A program made the position numbers and the translations under genes. From JACKCP01 sp051744925 (GTDB taxonomy: Bacteria > Desulfobacterota > Desulfobacteria > Desulfobacterales > JACKCP01), in assembly GCA_051744925.1 (NCBI GenBank), contig JBNJDM010000060.1, positions 1 to 13,386 on the forward strand: a stretch of 13,386 bases of DNA. The letters are read 5' to 3'. The notes under the pieces were generated by a model that had not been told where the DNA came from, ran no database searches, and saw only the letters and a program-made list of their open reading frames with translations. Every line of letters begins with the position of its first letter. The first letter of the stretch is position 1. Of the stretch, positions 1-6,168 are shown piece by piece.

Positions 1-138
1 GGGAAGAAGGCCTGCAGAAGCTCCTTCAATAATAAGCTTTATGTCATATCCTTTTTCTTTCATATCAAGAGCATTTAAAAGAACATGAACAAAACACATC
101 GGATCTCCGTTGAATACAAAAAAAGCTTTTTTCTTCAC
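1..138 (-). CDS. DsrE-like small protein (partial, N-terminal 46 residues)
   Basis: The first 46 codons of a gene that runs off the left edge. It starts at GTG (position 138), preceded on the minus strand by AAAGGGGG at a good ribosome-binding distance. The peptide begins VKKKAFFVFNGDP, then has an alpha-helical stretch with FVHVLLNALDM and a second strand KLIIEGAS. This beta-alpha-beta start, with a GDP turn followed by a helix and the IIEGAS strand, resembles small DsrE/DsrF-like (YchN-fold) cytoplasmic proteins common in anaerobes. That assignment is family-level inference from a fragment; C15 is visible but the usual DsrE active Cys region is outside the window. It lies 31 bases after the flavodiiron gene, so it is probably the last or a late gene of the same operon. 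DsrE-fold proteins often handle persulfide sulfur, which would fit the rhodanese domain encoded upstream. Confidence 0.65.
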   Translation of the reverse strand, partial: MKKKAFFVFNGDPMCFVHVLLNALDMKEKGYDIKLIIEGASAGLLP

Positions 139-169
139 TCCAGCCCCCTTTAATTATTTTCTTTATGAG

Positions 170-1363
170 TTAAAGATTCTCAAGTCTGTCAGATATTTTT
201 ATGCCAAGCTCACGGCATTTTTCAAGATCTGCTTCTTCAGGAACATACTGTACCTTGATTCCGTCATCAATAAGTTCATAACCTAAATCTGTAATATAGC
301 TGTTTAATATTCCAACAGCTTCACCGCTCCATCCGTATGATCCAAAGGCGGCGCCCATCTTGTTTTTAGGCTTCAGGCCCTTCATGTATGTAAGAATATC
401 TGAAAGAGCCGGGAATATATTGTTGTTGAGTGTAGGAGATCCTAAAATTACAGCTCCTGCATCCATTGTTTCCGTAATTATATCGCTTCTGTGCCATTTT
501 CTTGTGTTCATTGAAACTACAGGAATGTTTCTTGAGGCTATTTCTTCTGCAATGGTTTCAGCCATTTTTCTTGTGCTTTCCCACATTGAATCATAAATAA
601 TCACAGCTTTTTTACCAGGCTTTTGTTCGCACCATTCTTTATAAGCACCTATAATTTTGGAAGGATCTTTACGAAACATTACTCCGTGGTCCGGACATAT
701 TTTTTCTATTTCAAGATTCATTGCTTCAACATCTTTTATAAGCTTTTTAACAAGCCCTGAAAAAGGAAGAAGAATATTTGCATAGTATTTTTTTGCATGT
801 CCCATCATTTCATCTTCGCTTATCTGATCATCCCAGGAAGCCCAGCCTGAGTAATGCTGACCAAAAGCATCGCTTGAAAAAAGGACTTTGTCCTCTTTAG
901 CATAGGTAAACATGCTGTCAGGCCAGTGGAGCATTTTTGTTTCAAGAAAAGAAAGGGTTTTTGAACCTGTGCTCATTTCTGAACCTGATTGGGCTATCTG
1001 TAAATTGAATCTGTCTTTGCCGAAATGGGCTTCAAGATTTTTTTTGCCCGCTTTTGAACATATCACAGGTTTGTCTTCACCTATAAAATGCATGACATGG
1101 GGTATTGCGCCTGAGTGATCCATTTCTGAATGGTTGCTTATAACCATGTCTATATTTTTCGGGTCAGTGATTTTTTTTATATTATCAAGCAGTTTGTCTG
1201 AGAAATCTTTTTTTACAGTATCTATAAGAACAATTTTCTCATCAACTATTAAAAAAGCATTGTATGTAGTTCCTTCATAAGTGGAGTATCCGTGAAAATC
1301 TCTTATGTTCCAGTCTCTTACCCCTACATTGTAAATGCCTTCAGCTATCTTGTTTATTTCCAT
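170..1363 (-). CDS. FprA/ROO-type flavodiiron protein (O2/NO reductase)
   Basis: A 397-aa flavodiiron protein (A-type flavoprotein, rubredoxin:oxygen oxidoreductase family). Such cytoplasmic proteins reduce O2 to water and/or NO to N2O with electrons from rubredoxin. The N-terminal metallo-beta-lactamase-like domain (about 1-250) has every diiron ligand at the family spacing: H78-x-E80-x-D82-H83, H146 in LHWPDSM, D165 in SSDAF, H226 in PDHG. The C-terminal flavodoxin domain (about 252-395) starts AVIIYDSMWEST, the FMN phosphate loop, followed by GSPTLNNN and GSYGWSGE flavin loops. There is no fused rubredoxin or flavin reductase domain, so it is a class A enzyme. The start codon is 9 bases after the stop of rubredoxin 1, and its AGGAG ribosome site overlaps that stop, so translational coupling is likely. 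Three rubredoxin genes directly upstream are its obvious electron donors. Whether O2 or NO is preferred cannot be read from sequence. Confidence 0.96.
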   Translation of the reverse strand: MEINKIAEGIYNVGVRDWNIRDFHGYSTYEGTTYNAFLIVDEKIVLIDTVKKDFSDKLLDNIKKITDPKNIDMVISNHSEMDHSGAIPHVMHFIGEDKPVICSKAGKKNLEAHFGKDRFNLQIAQSGSEMSTGSKTLSFLETKMLHWPDSMFTYAKEDKVLFSSDAFGQHYSGWASWDDQISEDEMMGHAKKYYANILLPFSGLVKKLIKDVEAMNLEIEKICPDHGVMFRKDPSKIIGAYKEWCEQKPGKKAVIIYDSMWESTRKMAETIAEEIASRNIPVVSMNTRKWHRSDIITETMDAGAVILGSPTLNNNIFPALSDILTYMKGLKPKNKMGAAFGSYGWSGEAVGILNSYITDLGYELIDDGIKVQYVPEEADLEKCRELGIKISDRLENL

Positions 1364-1372
1364 TTTAAAATT

Positions 1373-1531
1373 CTACTCCTTTTCAAAGTCTTCTTTTCCT
1401 GCTCCGCATACCGGACAAACCCAGTCGTCAGGAAGATCGTCAAAAGGTGTTCCCGGTTCAATTCCACCTTCATCATCGCCTATTTCGGGATCATAAATAT
1501 AACCGCATACAGTGCAAACAAATTTATCCAT
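1373..1531 (-). CDS. Rubredoxin 1 (next to the flavodiiron gene)
   Basis: A 52-aa rubredoxin, a cytoplasmic one-electron carrier with a mononuclear Fe(Cys)4 centre. Ligands are C6-T-V-C9-G and C39-P-V-C42-G. The diagnostic GYIYDPE, GIEPGTPF and LPDDWVCP segments are all present at standard length. It begins MDKFVCTVCG with AGAGG a few bases upstream. It is separated from the next rubredoxin by 125 bases holding a hairpin, but is only 9 bases from the flavodiiron gene, so it is probably that enzyme's dedicated donor. It closely resembles rubredoxin 2 (MDKYVCTVCG, same ligand pattern), which suggests a local duplication. Confidence 0.96.
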   Translation of the reverse strand: MDKFVCTVCGYIYDPEIGDDEGGIEPGTPFDDLPDDWVCPVCGAGKEDFEKE

Positions 1532-1564
1532 TTTTTTCCTCTTGATTACATTTTATATTATTAA

Positions 1565-1610
1565 GCCGTTTCCGAAGAAGGTTTAAAAAAGTATCTTTCT
1601 CCGGAACGGC
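1565..1610 (-). terminator. Hairpin between rubredoxin 2 and rubredoxin 1 (partial terminator, attenuator or processing site)
   Basis: An inverted repeat with outer arms gccgtttccg (1565-1574) and cggaacggc (1602-1610), pairing 9 of 9 with one bulged base. Pairing continues inward after one mismatch for about six more pairs (1576-1581 with 1595-1600, one G-U). On the minus strand it is followed by TTAATAATAT, not a clean U-run, so full termination is doubtful. It sits in the only long gap (125 bases) within the rubredoxin/flavodiiron row, so it could set the relative amounts of upstream and downstream products by partial termination or by mRNA cleavage and protection. The stem is seen; the function is inferred. 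Confidence 0.4.
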
Positions 1611-1656
1611 ACAGGTTTATTTTTAATCTGAAATATTATTTTAAAGATTAAAAAAA

Positions 1657-1818
1657 TTACTCTTCTTTTTCAAAATCTTCTTTTCCTACACCGCACTCAG
1701 GACAAACCCAGTCATCAGGAAGATCTTCAAAAGCTGTACCAGGTTCAATGCCGCCGTCTTCATCACCTACTTCCGGGTCATAAACATATCCGCAAACTGT
1801 GCATACATACTTATCCAT
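1657..1818 (-). CDS. Rubredoxin 2
   Basis: A 53-aa rubredoxin with standard ligands C6-T-V-C9-G and C39-P-E-C42-G, and the family segments GYVYDPE, GIEPGTAF and LPDDWVCP. Its ribosome site AAGGAG lies 7 bases before ATG. It follows rubredoxin 3 by 25 bases and is the middle of three tandem rubredoxins. The sequence is nearer to rubredoxin 1 than to rubredoxin 3 (MDKY/F-VCTVCGY, GKEDFEKE ending), consistent with a recent duplication. It presumably carries electrons to the flavodiiron protein or the ferritin-like peroxidase domain encoded nearby; the partner cannot be told from sequence. Confidence 0.96.
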   Translation of the reverse strand: MDKYVCTVCGYVYDPEVGDEDGGIEPGTAFEDLPDDWVCPECGVGKEDFEKEE

Positions 1819-1843
1819 TTTTTTCTCCTTTTTGTTGTAAAAG

Positions 1844-2002
1844 TTATTCTACTTTTTCAAAATATTCTTTTTCTGCTCCGCAAAGAGGGCAAACCCAGTC
1901 TTCGGGAAGATCTTCAAATGGTGTTCCAGGTTCTATTCCGTTGTCAATATCGCCTTCTGCAGGGTCATAAACATATCCGCATGGACATTCATACTTTCCC
2001 AT
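1844..2002 (-). CDS. Rubredoxin 3 with shortened C-x-C first metal loop
   Basis: A 52-aa rubredoxin starting MGKYECPCGYVYDP. The second metal loop is normal (C38-P-L-C41-G) and the GIEPGTPF and LPEDWVCP segments are intact. The first loop is C6-P-C8-G, one residue shorter than the C-x-x-C of rubredoxins 1 and 2. The loss is exactly one codon and the rest of the frame is perfect, so a sequencing frameshift is unlikely. I chose the ATG at 2002 because CGGAGG lies 8 bases upstream and the protein then matches its paralogs in length; an in-frame ATG 11 codons earlier has no comparable site and adds unrelated residues. It is the first of three tandem rubredoxins, 54 bases after the rhodanese-ferritin gene. 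Tighter loop geometry could change the redox potential or metal choice; that is inference. Confidence 0.93.
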   Translation of the reverse strand: MGKYECPCGYVYDPAEGDIDNGIEPGTPFEDLPEDWVCPLCGAEKEYFEKVE

Positions 2003-2056
2003 AAATATGCCTCCGTTTTCTCTGTTTATATTCAAACTAAATTGTCAAAATAATTA

Positions 2057-2875
2057 TCATCCGCATAATAAAAATGAGGATGCTATTGTTCTCATATGAT
2101 TTTTTTCTTCCTGTGCAATGGTAAGAAATGTTTTTTGTGCATCTTTTTCCTTTTCAGCCATGACTTTGTATAAATCGTATGCAGATACTTCCATTAACAG
2201 AAGAAATTCAAGAAGGTTTATACACAAATTTCCCTGTTCTATTTTTTCTATCTCTTTTAAGGCTTCATCTGTTGAAATGCCTGATTCAAGTATATCTCCG
2301 CTTAAAGAGTTAAAATAATCGTCAAAATCTTTTTCAGGTTTTTCAAGCCTTTTGAAAAGAATTCTTGCATGGGCTGTTTCAGCTTTTTTTAACTTATTAA
2401 CAGAATCAATATAGGGAAGGTTTTTATAATCTTCAGAAATTTTTGAGTATAAATTGTATGCCCCTTTTTCAAGTTCCATTGCCCTGGTTATAAGATCCTG
2501 TAATTGTGTAGCATTTTTAAAAACATCAATTTTAGGTCTGTCCTGAAGCTCTGCTCCGTCCCATCCGAGAATGCCTGATTTAAGGTTTGCAATTTTTTTT
2601 GTGTTTCTGCTTTTTTCAGATTCTGAAAAGAGTTTTGCAGCTGCCATTGATCTTGAACCTGAATGGCAGTAAAAAATTGTCTCTTCAGAATCTGGCACAA
2701 GATCCGGCTTTTTTTCCAGTTCAGAGAGTTTAATCCATACAGCACCGGGAATGTGAGATTTATTGTACTCAAACTCTTCCCTTACATCTACAAGAGTAAA
2801 ATCTTGTTCTTTTTTTTCAGCAATCATCTTTTTTAAATCATCAGGTTCAAGCTCAGATATTTTTTTTGAATCCAT
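2057..2875 (-). CDS. Rhodanese-ferritin-like fusion protein
   Basis: A 272-aa two-domain cytoplasmic protein. Residues 1-115 are a rhodanese domain: LVDVREEFEYNKSHIPGA, then the active-site loop C70-HSGSRS, where the Cys would carry a persulfide, and the closing GILGWDGA. Residues 120-272 are a ferritin/rubrerythrin-like four-helix bundle: E136 before GAYNLY, E166-T-A-H169, E229 before SAYDLY, and E257-K-N-H260. This gives the two E...ExxH half-sites of a diiron centre. The rubredoxin-type FeS4 domain of classical rubrerythrins is absent, so the adjacent rubredoxins may supply electrons. I start at ATG 2875 (MDSKKISELE), with GGAG about 10 bases upstream; the longer frame to 2938 would overlap the preceding gene by 44 bases with low-complexity lysines. 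Likely roles are peroxide or O2 reduction linked to sulfane-sulfur transfer. The architecture is clear; the reaction is inferred. Confidence 0.9.
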   Translation of the reverse strand: MDSKKISELEPDDLKKMIAEKKEQDFTLVDVREEFEYNKSHIPGAVWIKLSELEKKPDLVPDSEETIFYCHSGSRSMAAAKLFSESEKSRNTKKIANLKSGILGWDGAELQDRPKIDVFKNATQLQDLITRAMELEKGAYNLYSKISEDYKNLPYIDSVNKLKKAETAHARILFKRLEKPEKDFDDYFNSLSGDILESGISTDEALKEIEKIEQGNLCINLLEFLLLMEVSAYDLYKVMAEKEKDAQKTFLTIAQEEKNHMRTIASSFLLCG

Positions 2876-2894
2876 AAAAGTAATGCTCCGGAGT

Positions 2895-3086
2895 TTATTT
2901 TGACTTATTAGGTTCGTTTTTTTCTTTTTCAGCAGCAAATTTTGTCAGACATTCGTGGCACTCAAGTTCAATATTTGGAACATCCCCGTATTTTTTTTTC
3001 AGTTCTTCTTCACTTATATGGGCTGTGTTTGAGCAGCCACACTGAGGACATGCTGTTTTGATTTTATGGGTTTTCTTTTCACTCAT
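2895..3086 (-). CDS. Small zinc-ribbon-like protein of unknown function
   Basis: A 63-aa basic and acidic-rich protein with two CxxC knuckles: C13-P-Q-C16-G and C43-H-E-C46, plus C18 and H44. This C-x2-C-x26-C-x2-C layout is a typical zinc-ribbon or small metal-binding fold. The middle (SEEELKKKYGDVPNIELE) would form a helix and strand. No signal peptide or membrane segment is present, so it is cytoplasmic. The ribosome site AAGGAGG is strong. It is 15 bases from the upstream thioesterase gene and 19 bases from the downstream rhodanese-ferritin gene, which places it firmly inside the operon. I do not recognise a named family. It may bind Zn or Fe, and a redox-sensing or delivery role is possible but unsupported. 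Confidence 0.8.
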   Translation of the reverse strand: MSEKKTHKIKTACPQCGCSNTAHISEEELKKKYGDVPNIELECHECLTKFAAEKEKNEPNKSK

Positions 3087-3101
3087 TTTGAATCCTCCTT
3101 T

Positions 3102-3608
3102 TTATATTCCGCACTTTTCAGAATCAGCCTGACATTCTTTTTCAGACTGTTTCATCTCTAGTCTCACTTTTTTTCTGTATTCTGCTTCTGTTGCCCTTCT
3201 TGTTTCTTCCTGAGAAACAGGATTTATCTGGGGAACTTCCACAGGCTTTCCTTTGTCATCAACTGCAACAAAAGTGAGATAAGCAGATGCTACATGTTTT
3301 ACTTCACCTTTTAAAAGATCTTCAGCCTCTACTCTTACGCCTATTTCCATTGAAGACTTCCATGCTTTGTTTACAGATGCTTTTATAGATACAAGGTTAC
3401 CTACAAAAACCATATTGTGAAAATCTATCCTGTCGATAGAAGCTGTTACTGCAAGATTTCTTGCATGCTTTATTGCCACAGCCCCTGCCGCATTATCGAT
3501 TTCCTTCATTACAAACCCGCCGTGGACAATACCCCCTGGGTTTGCATGTTCAGGCTGCATCAAATGACTGATTATAACTTTAGATTGTTCAATTTTTTTA
3601 GCTTCCAT
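3102..3608 (-). CDS. Hotdog-fold acyl-CoA thioesterase (YciA/BACH type)
   Basis: A 168-aa single-hotdog acyl-CoA hydrolase, which releases CoA and a free acid from acyl-CoA in the cytoplasm. The signature is at the N-terminus: LMQPEHANPGGIVHGGFVMKEIDNAAG, with N23, the GIVHGG turn and D38 matching the catalytic Asn/Asp pattern of this family. The core ends at SAYLTFVAVDDKGKPVEVP, the usual last strand. The C-terminal 40 residues are a charged helix (ETRRATEAEYRKKVRLEMKQ) ending in a short tail with C159 and C166. It is the first gene of the minus-strand row; its ribosome site AGGAC is weak. Chain-length preference cannot be read. Its presence ahead of redox-defence genes may be chance, or may reflect membrane lipid turnover under stress. 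Confidence 0.92.
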   Translation of the reverse strand: MEAKKIEQSKVIISHLMQPEHANPGGIVHGGFVMKEIDNAAGAVAIKHARNLAVTASIDRIDFHNMVFVGNLVSIKASVNKAWKSSMEIGVRVEAEDLLKGEVKHVASAYLTFVAVDDKGKPVEVPQINPVSQEETRRATEAEYRKKVRLEMKQSEKECQADSEKCGI

Positions 3609-3788
3609 AATTTAATTTGTCCTGTTTTTTTATATATATTCATAATTAAGCAAAAATGATGCCGTTAATAAAACCGGCTTTAAAAAATGATTTAAGGTTT
3701 AGTATTTGTTGCAAATTAGAGATTTGAGATTGGTTCGTTACAACATTGTTTAAAGAGCTGTTGTGTCTCATTTGTGTTTTATGTTTTT

Positions 3789-3818
3789 CTCAGGTGATAC
3801 AAAAATGTATCACCTGAG
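3789..3818 (-). terminator. Perfect 12-bp hairpin after the chemoreceptor gene
   Basis: Arms ctcaggtgatac (3789-3800) and gtatcacctgag (3807-3818) pair perfectly around a 6-base loop, aaaaat. It begins 8 bases after the chemoreceptor stop codon, where a terminator is expected. On the minus strand the stem is followed by AAAAAC and not by a U-run, so it is not a canonical intrinsic terminator. It could be a 3'-end stabiliser, a Rho-assisted end or a protein-binding palindrome. On the plus strand the stem extends with weak T-A and T-G pairs. Confidence 0.5.
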
Positions 3819-3826
3819 GAAACAGT

Positions 3827-5545
3827 TTAAACTTTGTATGACTTGATCATCTTATTTATAGATTCAGCAATTTCCATAAGTTTTTTTGCATTTTCATTAA
3901 CATTGTCACATTTTTGGTTTGTGTCAAATGCATTTGAATTAACTTTTGCTATACTTTGAGCTATTTCTGCTGATGCTTCTGAAGCCTGGGCAGTATTTGC
4001 AGAGACTTCTGATGTACCCTGGGATGCCTGTGAAACATTTTCTGTTATTTCAGAAATGGAAGCTCTTTGTTCTTCCATTGAAGACGTCACTCCTGAAACA
4101 ATGTCGTTTACTTCAACAATAACATCGGAAATCTTTTTAATCTGGGTTACTGTTGAACCTGCAGAAGAGGTGATATCGTTAATTTTTTGTTTTACCTCTT
4201 CACTGGCATCATATGTCTGCTGGGCCAGTTTTTTTATTTCATCAGCCACAACTGCAAAACCTTTTCCTGCTTCGCCTGCCCTTGCTGATTCAATTGTTGC
4301 ATTCAGGGCAAGAAGATTTGTCTGTTCAGAAATTTCAGTTATAAGTTCTATTGCTTTTCCTATCTCTTTTGCAGCATCTCCGAGCTTGTTTACTTCAATT
4401 GAAGCTTCATTGGCCTGGTTAACAGCTTCTTCAGAAATAGTTTTTGCTTTTTCTGTGTTTTCAGCAGTTTCTGAAATTCTCTGGTTGATTTCTTCTGCAG
4501 AGTCGGAAACCATTGACACATTTGTTGCAGTTTCTTCAACCGCAGCAGCAACAGATTCCATGTTTGAGCTTAGTTCTTCGGATGCAGCAGCAACAGATTC
4601 GCTTTGAACAGTTGTATCCTTTGATGAAACTGACATTTCAGAAGACAGGCTTTCAAGATGTTTTGCAGCATCCTTCATAATATCGGAAGTTTTTGAAAGA
4701 CCGCTTATGTTTTCTATTAAAGCATTCTGGGTTTTTAAAAGTTCATCTGAAATTATTCCGAGTTCATCATCAGATGTTTTTGTTATTTTTCCTGTAAGAT
4801 CACCCTGTCCCAGTTTCTGGATAATAGACTGTATGTTTTTAACAGGGTTTAATATATTGATTTTCATAAAAAACCATACAAAAAGCGCTGCAGCTATAAT
4901 AATAAAAAATGTTACAATAAATGATTTAATAATCGCAGCTTTTATTGAAGCTTTCATAGGTGCAAGTGAAGATATTATTTCAAATGATCCGTGTATTTCA
5001 CCGGCTTTCCATCCTTCTTTAATCCCGCCTGTAGGATCTTTTTCGCCTTTTGGATCTCCGTGGCAGTAAAGGCAGTCTTTTGTAAGCTTTATAGGTCTGA
5101 AATAGTGGAGAGCTTTATCTGTTATAACGTATTTATCGTATAAATCTTTTTCTTTTAATTCGTTTAAAATTTCTGCTTCAAAATCGCTGGGAGTATTTTC
5201 AGGATTTCTCGGCGAGAATTTCGGGACTCTGAATTCATAATTTAATTCCCTGGCATTTTTTTTGGCAGCTTCAATTGCTGTTATAACAGGAACAGCTTCT
5301 ACAATATTTTCTTTTGCTATATCATCGAAATTTCGTATAACACCTGATTCAAGCTTTGAAGCCATTTCTTCCCTTGTGGCTTCAGCCATCATTACAATAG
5401 ATCTGCTTCTTTCTCTGATAATTTCAAAGTTGTCTTCTTTTATCTGGTTTATCTGAATTATAGACATTATTACCGATACAACAAGCGGTCCTGATACTGC
5501 TATAAAAATCAGCTTCCATTTCAGGGAGATTTTTTTTAAAAACAT
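3827..5545 (-). CDS. Methyl-accepting chemotaxis protein with periplasmic c-type heme sensor domain
   Basis: A 572-aa transmembrane chemoreceptor. TM1 is about residues 11-30 and TM2 about 207-227. Between them lies a periplasmic domain of the DUF3365/Tll0287 type with the covalent heme motif C158-L-Y-C161-H162. The HAMP domain follows (about 228-280, INILNPVKNIQ...LGQGDL), then a long coiled-coil signalling domain. Its conserved hairpin tip is at 404-444 (EISEQTNLLALNATIESARA, then GKGFAVVADEIKKLA), the CheA/CheW-binding region. The C-terminus SYKV lacks a CheR-tethering pentapeptide. ATG is chosen with CAGGAG 5 bases upstream. The heme suggests it senses redox state, O2, NO or a similar ligand in the periplasm; this is inference from the motif. 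It lies between the flavodiiron/rubredoxin row and a divergent superoxide reductase gene, which supports an oxidative-stress stimulus. A histidine-kinase output is excluded by the MCP hairpin. Confidence 0.94.
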   Translation of the reverse strand: MFLKKISLKWKLIFIAVSGPLVVSVIMSIIQINQIKEDNFEIIRERSRSIVMMAEATREEMASKLESGVIRNFDDIAKENIVEAVPVITAIEAAKKNARELNYEFRVPKFSPRNPENTPSDFEAEILNELKEKDLYDKYVITDKALHYFRPIKLTKDCLYCHGDPKGEKDPTGGIKEGWKAGEIHGSFEIISSLAPMKASIKAAIIKSFIVTFFIIIAAALFVWFFMKINILNPVKNIQSIIQKLGQGDLTGKITKTSDDELGIISDELLKTQNALIENISGLSKTSDIMKDAAKHLESLSSEMSVSSKDTTVQSESVAAASEELSSNMESVAAAVEETATNVSMVSDSAEEINQRISETAENTEKAKTISEEAVNQANEASIEVNKLGDAAKEIGKAIELITEISEQTNLLALNATIESARAGEAGKGFAVVADEIKKLAQQTYDASEEVKQKINDITSSAGSTVTQIKKISDVIVEVNDIVSGVTSSMEEQRASISEITENVSQASQGTSEVSANTAQASEASAEIAQSIAKVNSNAFDTNQKCDNVNENAKKLMEIAESINKMIKSYKV

Positions 5546-5647
5546 TTGTACTCCTGCAGATTAAAAGTTGGTTGGACAATATATTAAAATTTTGTAAATA
5601 TAAAAAATATGTTAAAAAGTATTTTAAATTTACCACTATTGATTAAA

Positions 5648-5676
5648 ATTATAAAACCTTTTTTCTTTTTTGTCTG
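5648..5676 (-). promoter_or_regulatory. Candidate promoter of the chemoreceptor gene
   Basis: On the minus strand CAGACA (5676-5671) and a consensus TATAAT (5653-5648) are spaced by 17 bases. This would start transcription about 95 bases before the chemoreceptor ATG. The element lies just before the divergent desulfoferrodoxin start at 5683, so the two genes share one short control region. The -35 match is 4 of 6 and the region is AT-rich, so a chance match is possible. Confidence 0.35.
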
Positions 5677-5682
5677 GATTAT

Positions 5683-6069
5683 ATGAATAAAAAAAATGAC
5701 TTTTTACAATGTGATATCTGCGGTACCCTTGTTTCTGTACTGAAGCCGGGGAGGAGTGATATATTCTGCTGCGGAGAAAAGATGGTTTTTTTAAAAGCTC
5801 AACATGCAGATCCTTCGTCAGATAAGCACGTACCTTATCCCGAGGAAAATAAAGGGTTTATAAAAGTCAGAACAGGCAAGCATCCTCATCCTATGGTCAA
5901 GGCACACTATACAGGCTTTATTGAAGCTCATTCAGATAACTATATATTAAGACAGCATTTAAATCCCGGAGATAATCCGGAAGCAGTTTTTTACACAAGT
6001 GAAAAAATTAATAAATACAGATCTTATTGTCTTATACACGGTGTGTTTGAATATATACCAGAAAACTGA
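5683..6069 (+). CDS. dfx: Desulfoferrodoxin (superoxide reductase, 2Fe type)
   Basis: A 128-aa cytoplasmic superoxide reductase that reduces superoxide to hydrogen peroxide, taking electrons from rubredoxin. The N-terminal desulforedoxin-like domain holds the rubredoxin-like centre I: C10-D-I-C13-G and C29-C30-G. The C-terminal domain has the catalytic centre II ligands H49, H69 (HPHPM), H75, C116 and H119 (YCLIHG). K48 before H49 matches the conserved catalytic lysine. The usual Glu at position 47 is Asp here (SSDKHVP), a conservative change in the loop that covers the iron. Length is normal for the class. The ribosome site is weak (TGGAT). It is divergent from the heme chemoreceptor and within 4 kb of three rubredoxins that could reduce it; its peroxide product could be handled by the ferritin-like protein. 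Confidence 0.96.
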   Translation: MNKKNDFLQCDICGTLVSVLKPGRSDIFCCGEKMVFLKAQHADPSSDKHVPYPEENKGFIKVRTGKHPHPMVKAHYTGFIEAHSDNYILRQHLNPGDNPEAVFYTSEKINKYRSYCLIHGVFEYIPEN

Positions 6070-6168
6070 TCTGATTAGTTGTAACGAAAATAAAAAAATA
6101 ATGTCTATTGAAAATAAGATCTGAATCAGGCTGTTTGTTTTTTTTATCTTAAATTCTGCAGATATCTG

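Noticed and set aside
2022..2048. Internal promoter before rubredoxin 3 (minus-strand TTGACA)
   Set aside because: The -35 box is perfect but no acceptable -10 box lies 16-18 bases downstream; AT-rich alternatives are at only 12-14 bases.
2876..2938. N-terminal extension of the rhodanese-ferritin gene
   Set aside because: It would overlap the zinc-ribbon gene by 44 bases, is a lysine-rich out-of-frame reading of that gene's end, and the ATG at 2875 has its own ribosome site.
3661..3678. Hairpin gccg...cggc followed by a T-run on the minus strand, upstream of the thioesterase gene
   Set aside because: The stem is only 4-6 pairs with a bulge, and the T-run starts several bases later; too weak to call a terminator.
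4056..4607. Long plus-strand open frame (183 codons) opposite the chemoreceptor
   Set aside because: It is an antisense shadow of the Ala/Ser/Glu-rich coiled coil; its composition has no domain, it has no ribosome site, and the sense frame is unambiguous.
6117..6145. T-run with a nearby ctgaatcag palindrome after desulfoferrodoxin, as a terminator
   Set aside because: The palindrome would leave a one-base loop and no stable stem abuts the T-run at 6138-6145.
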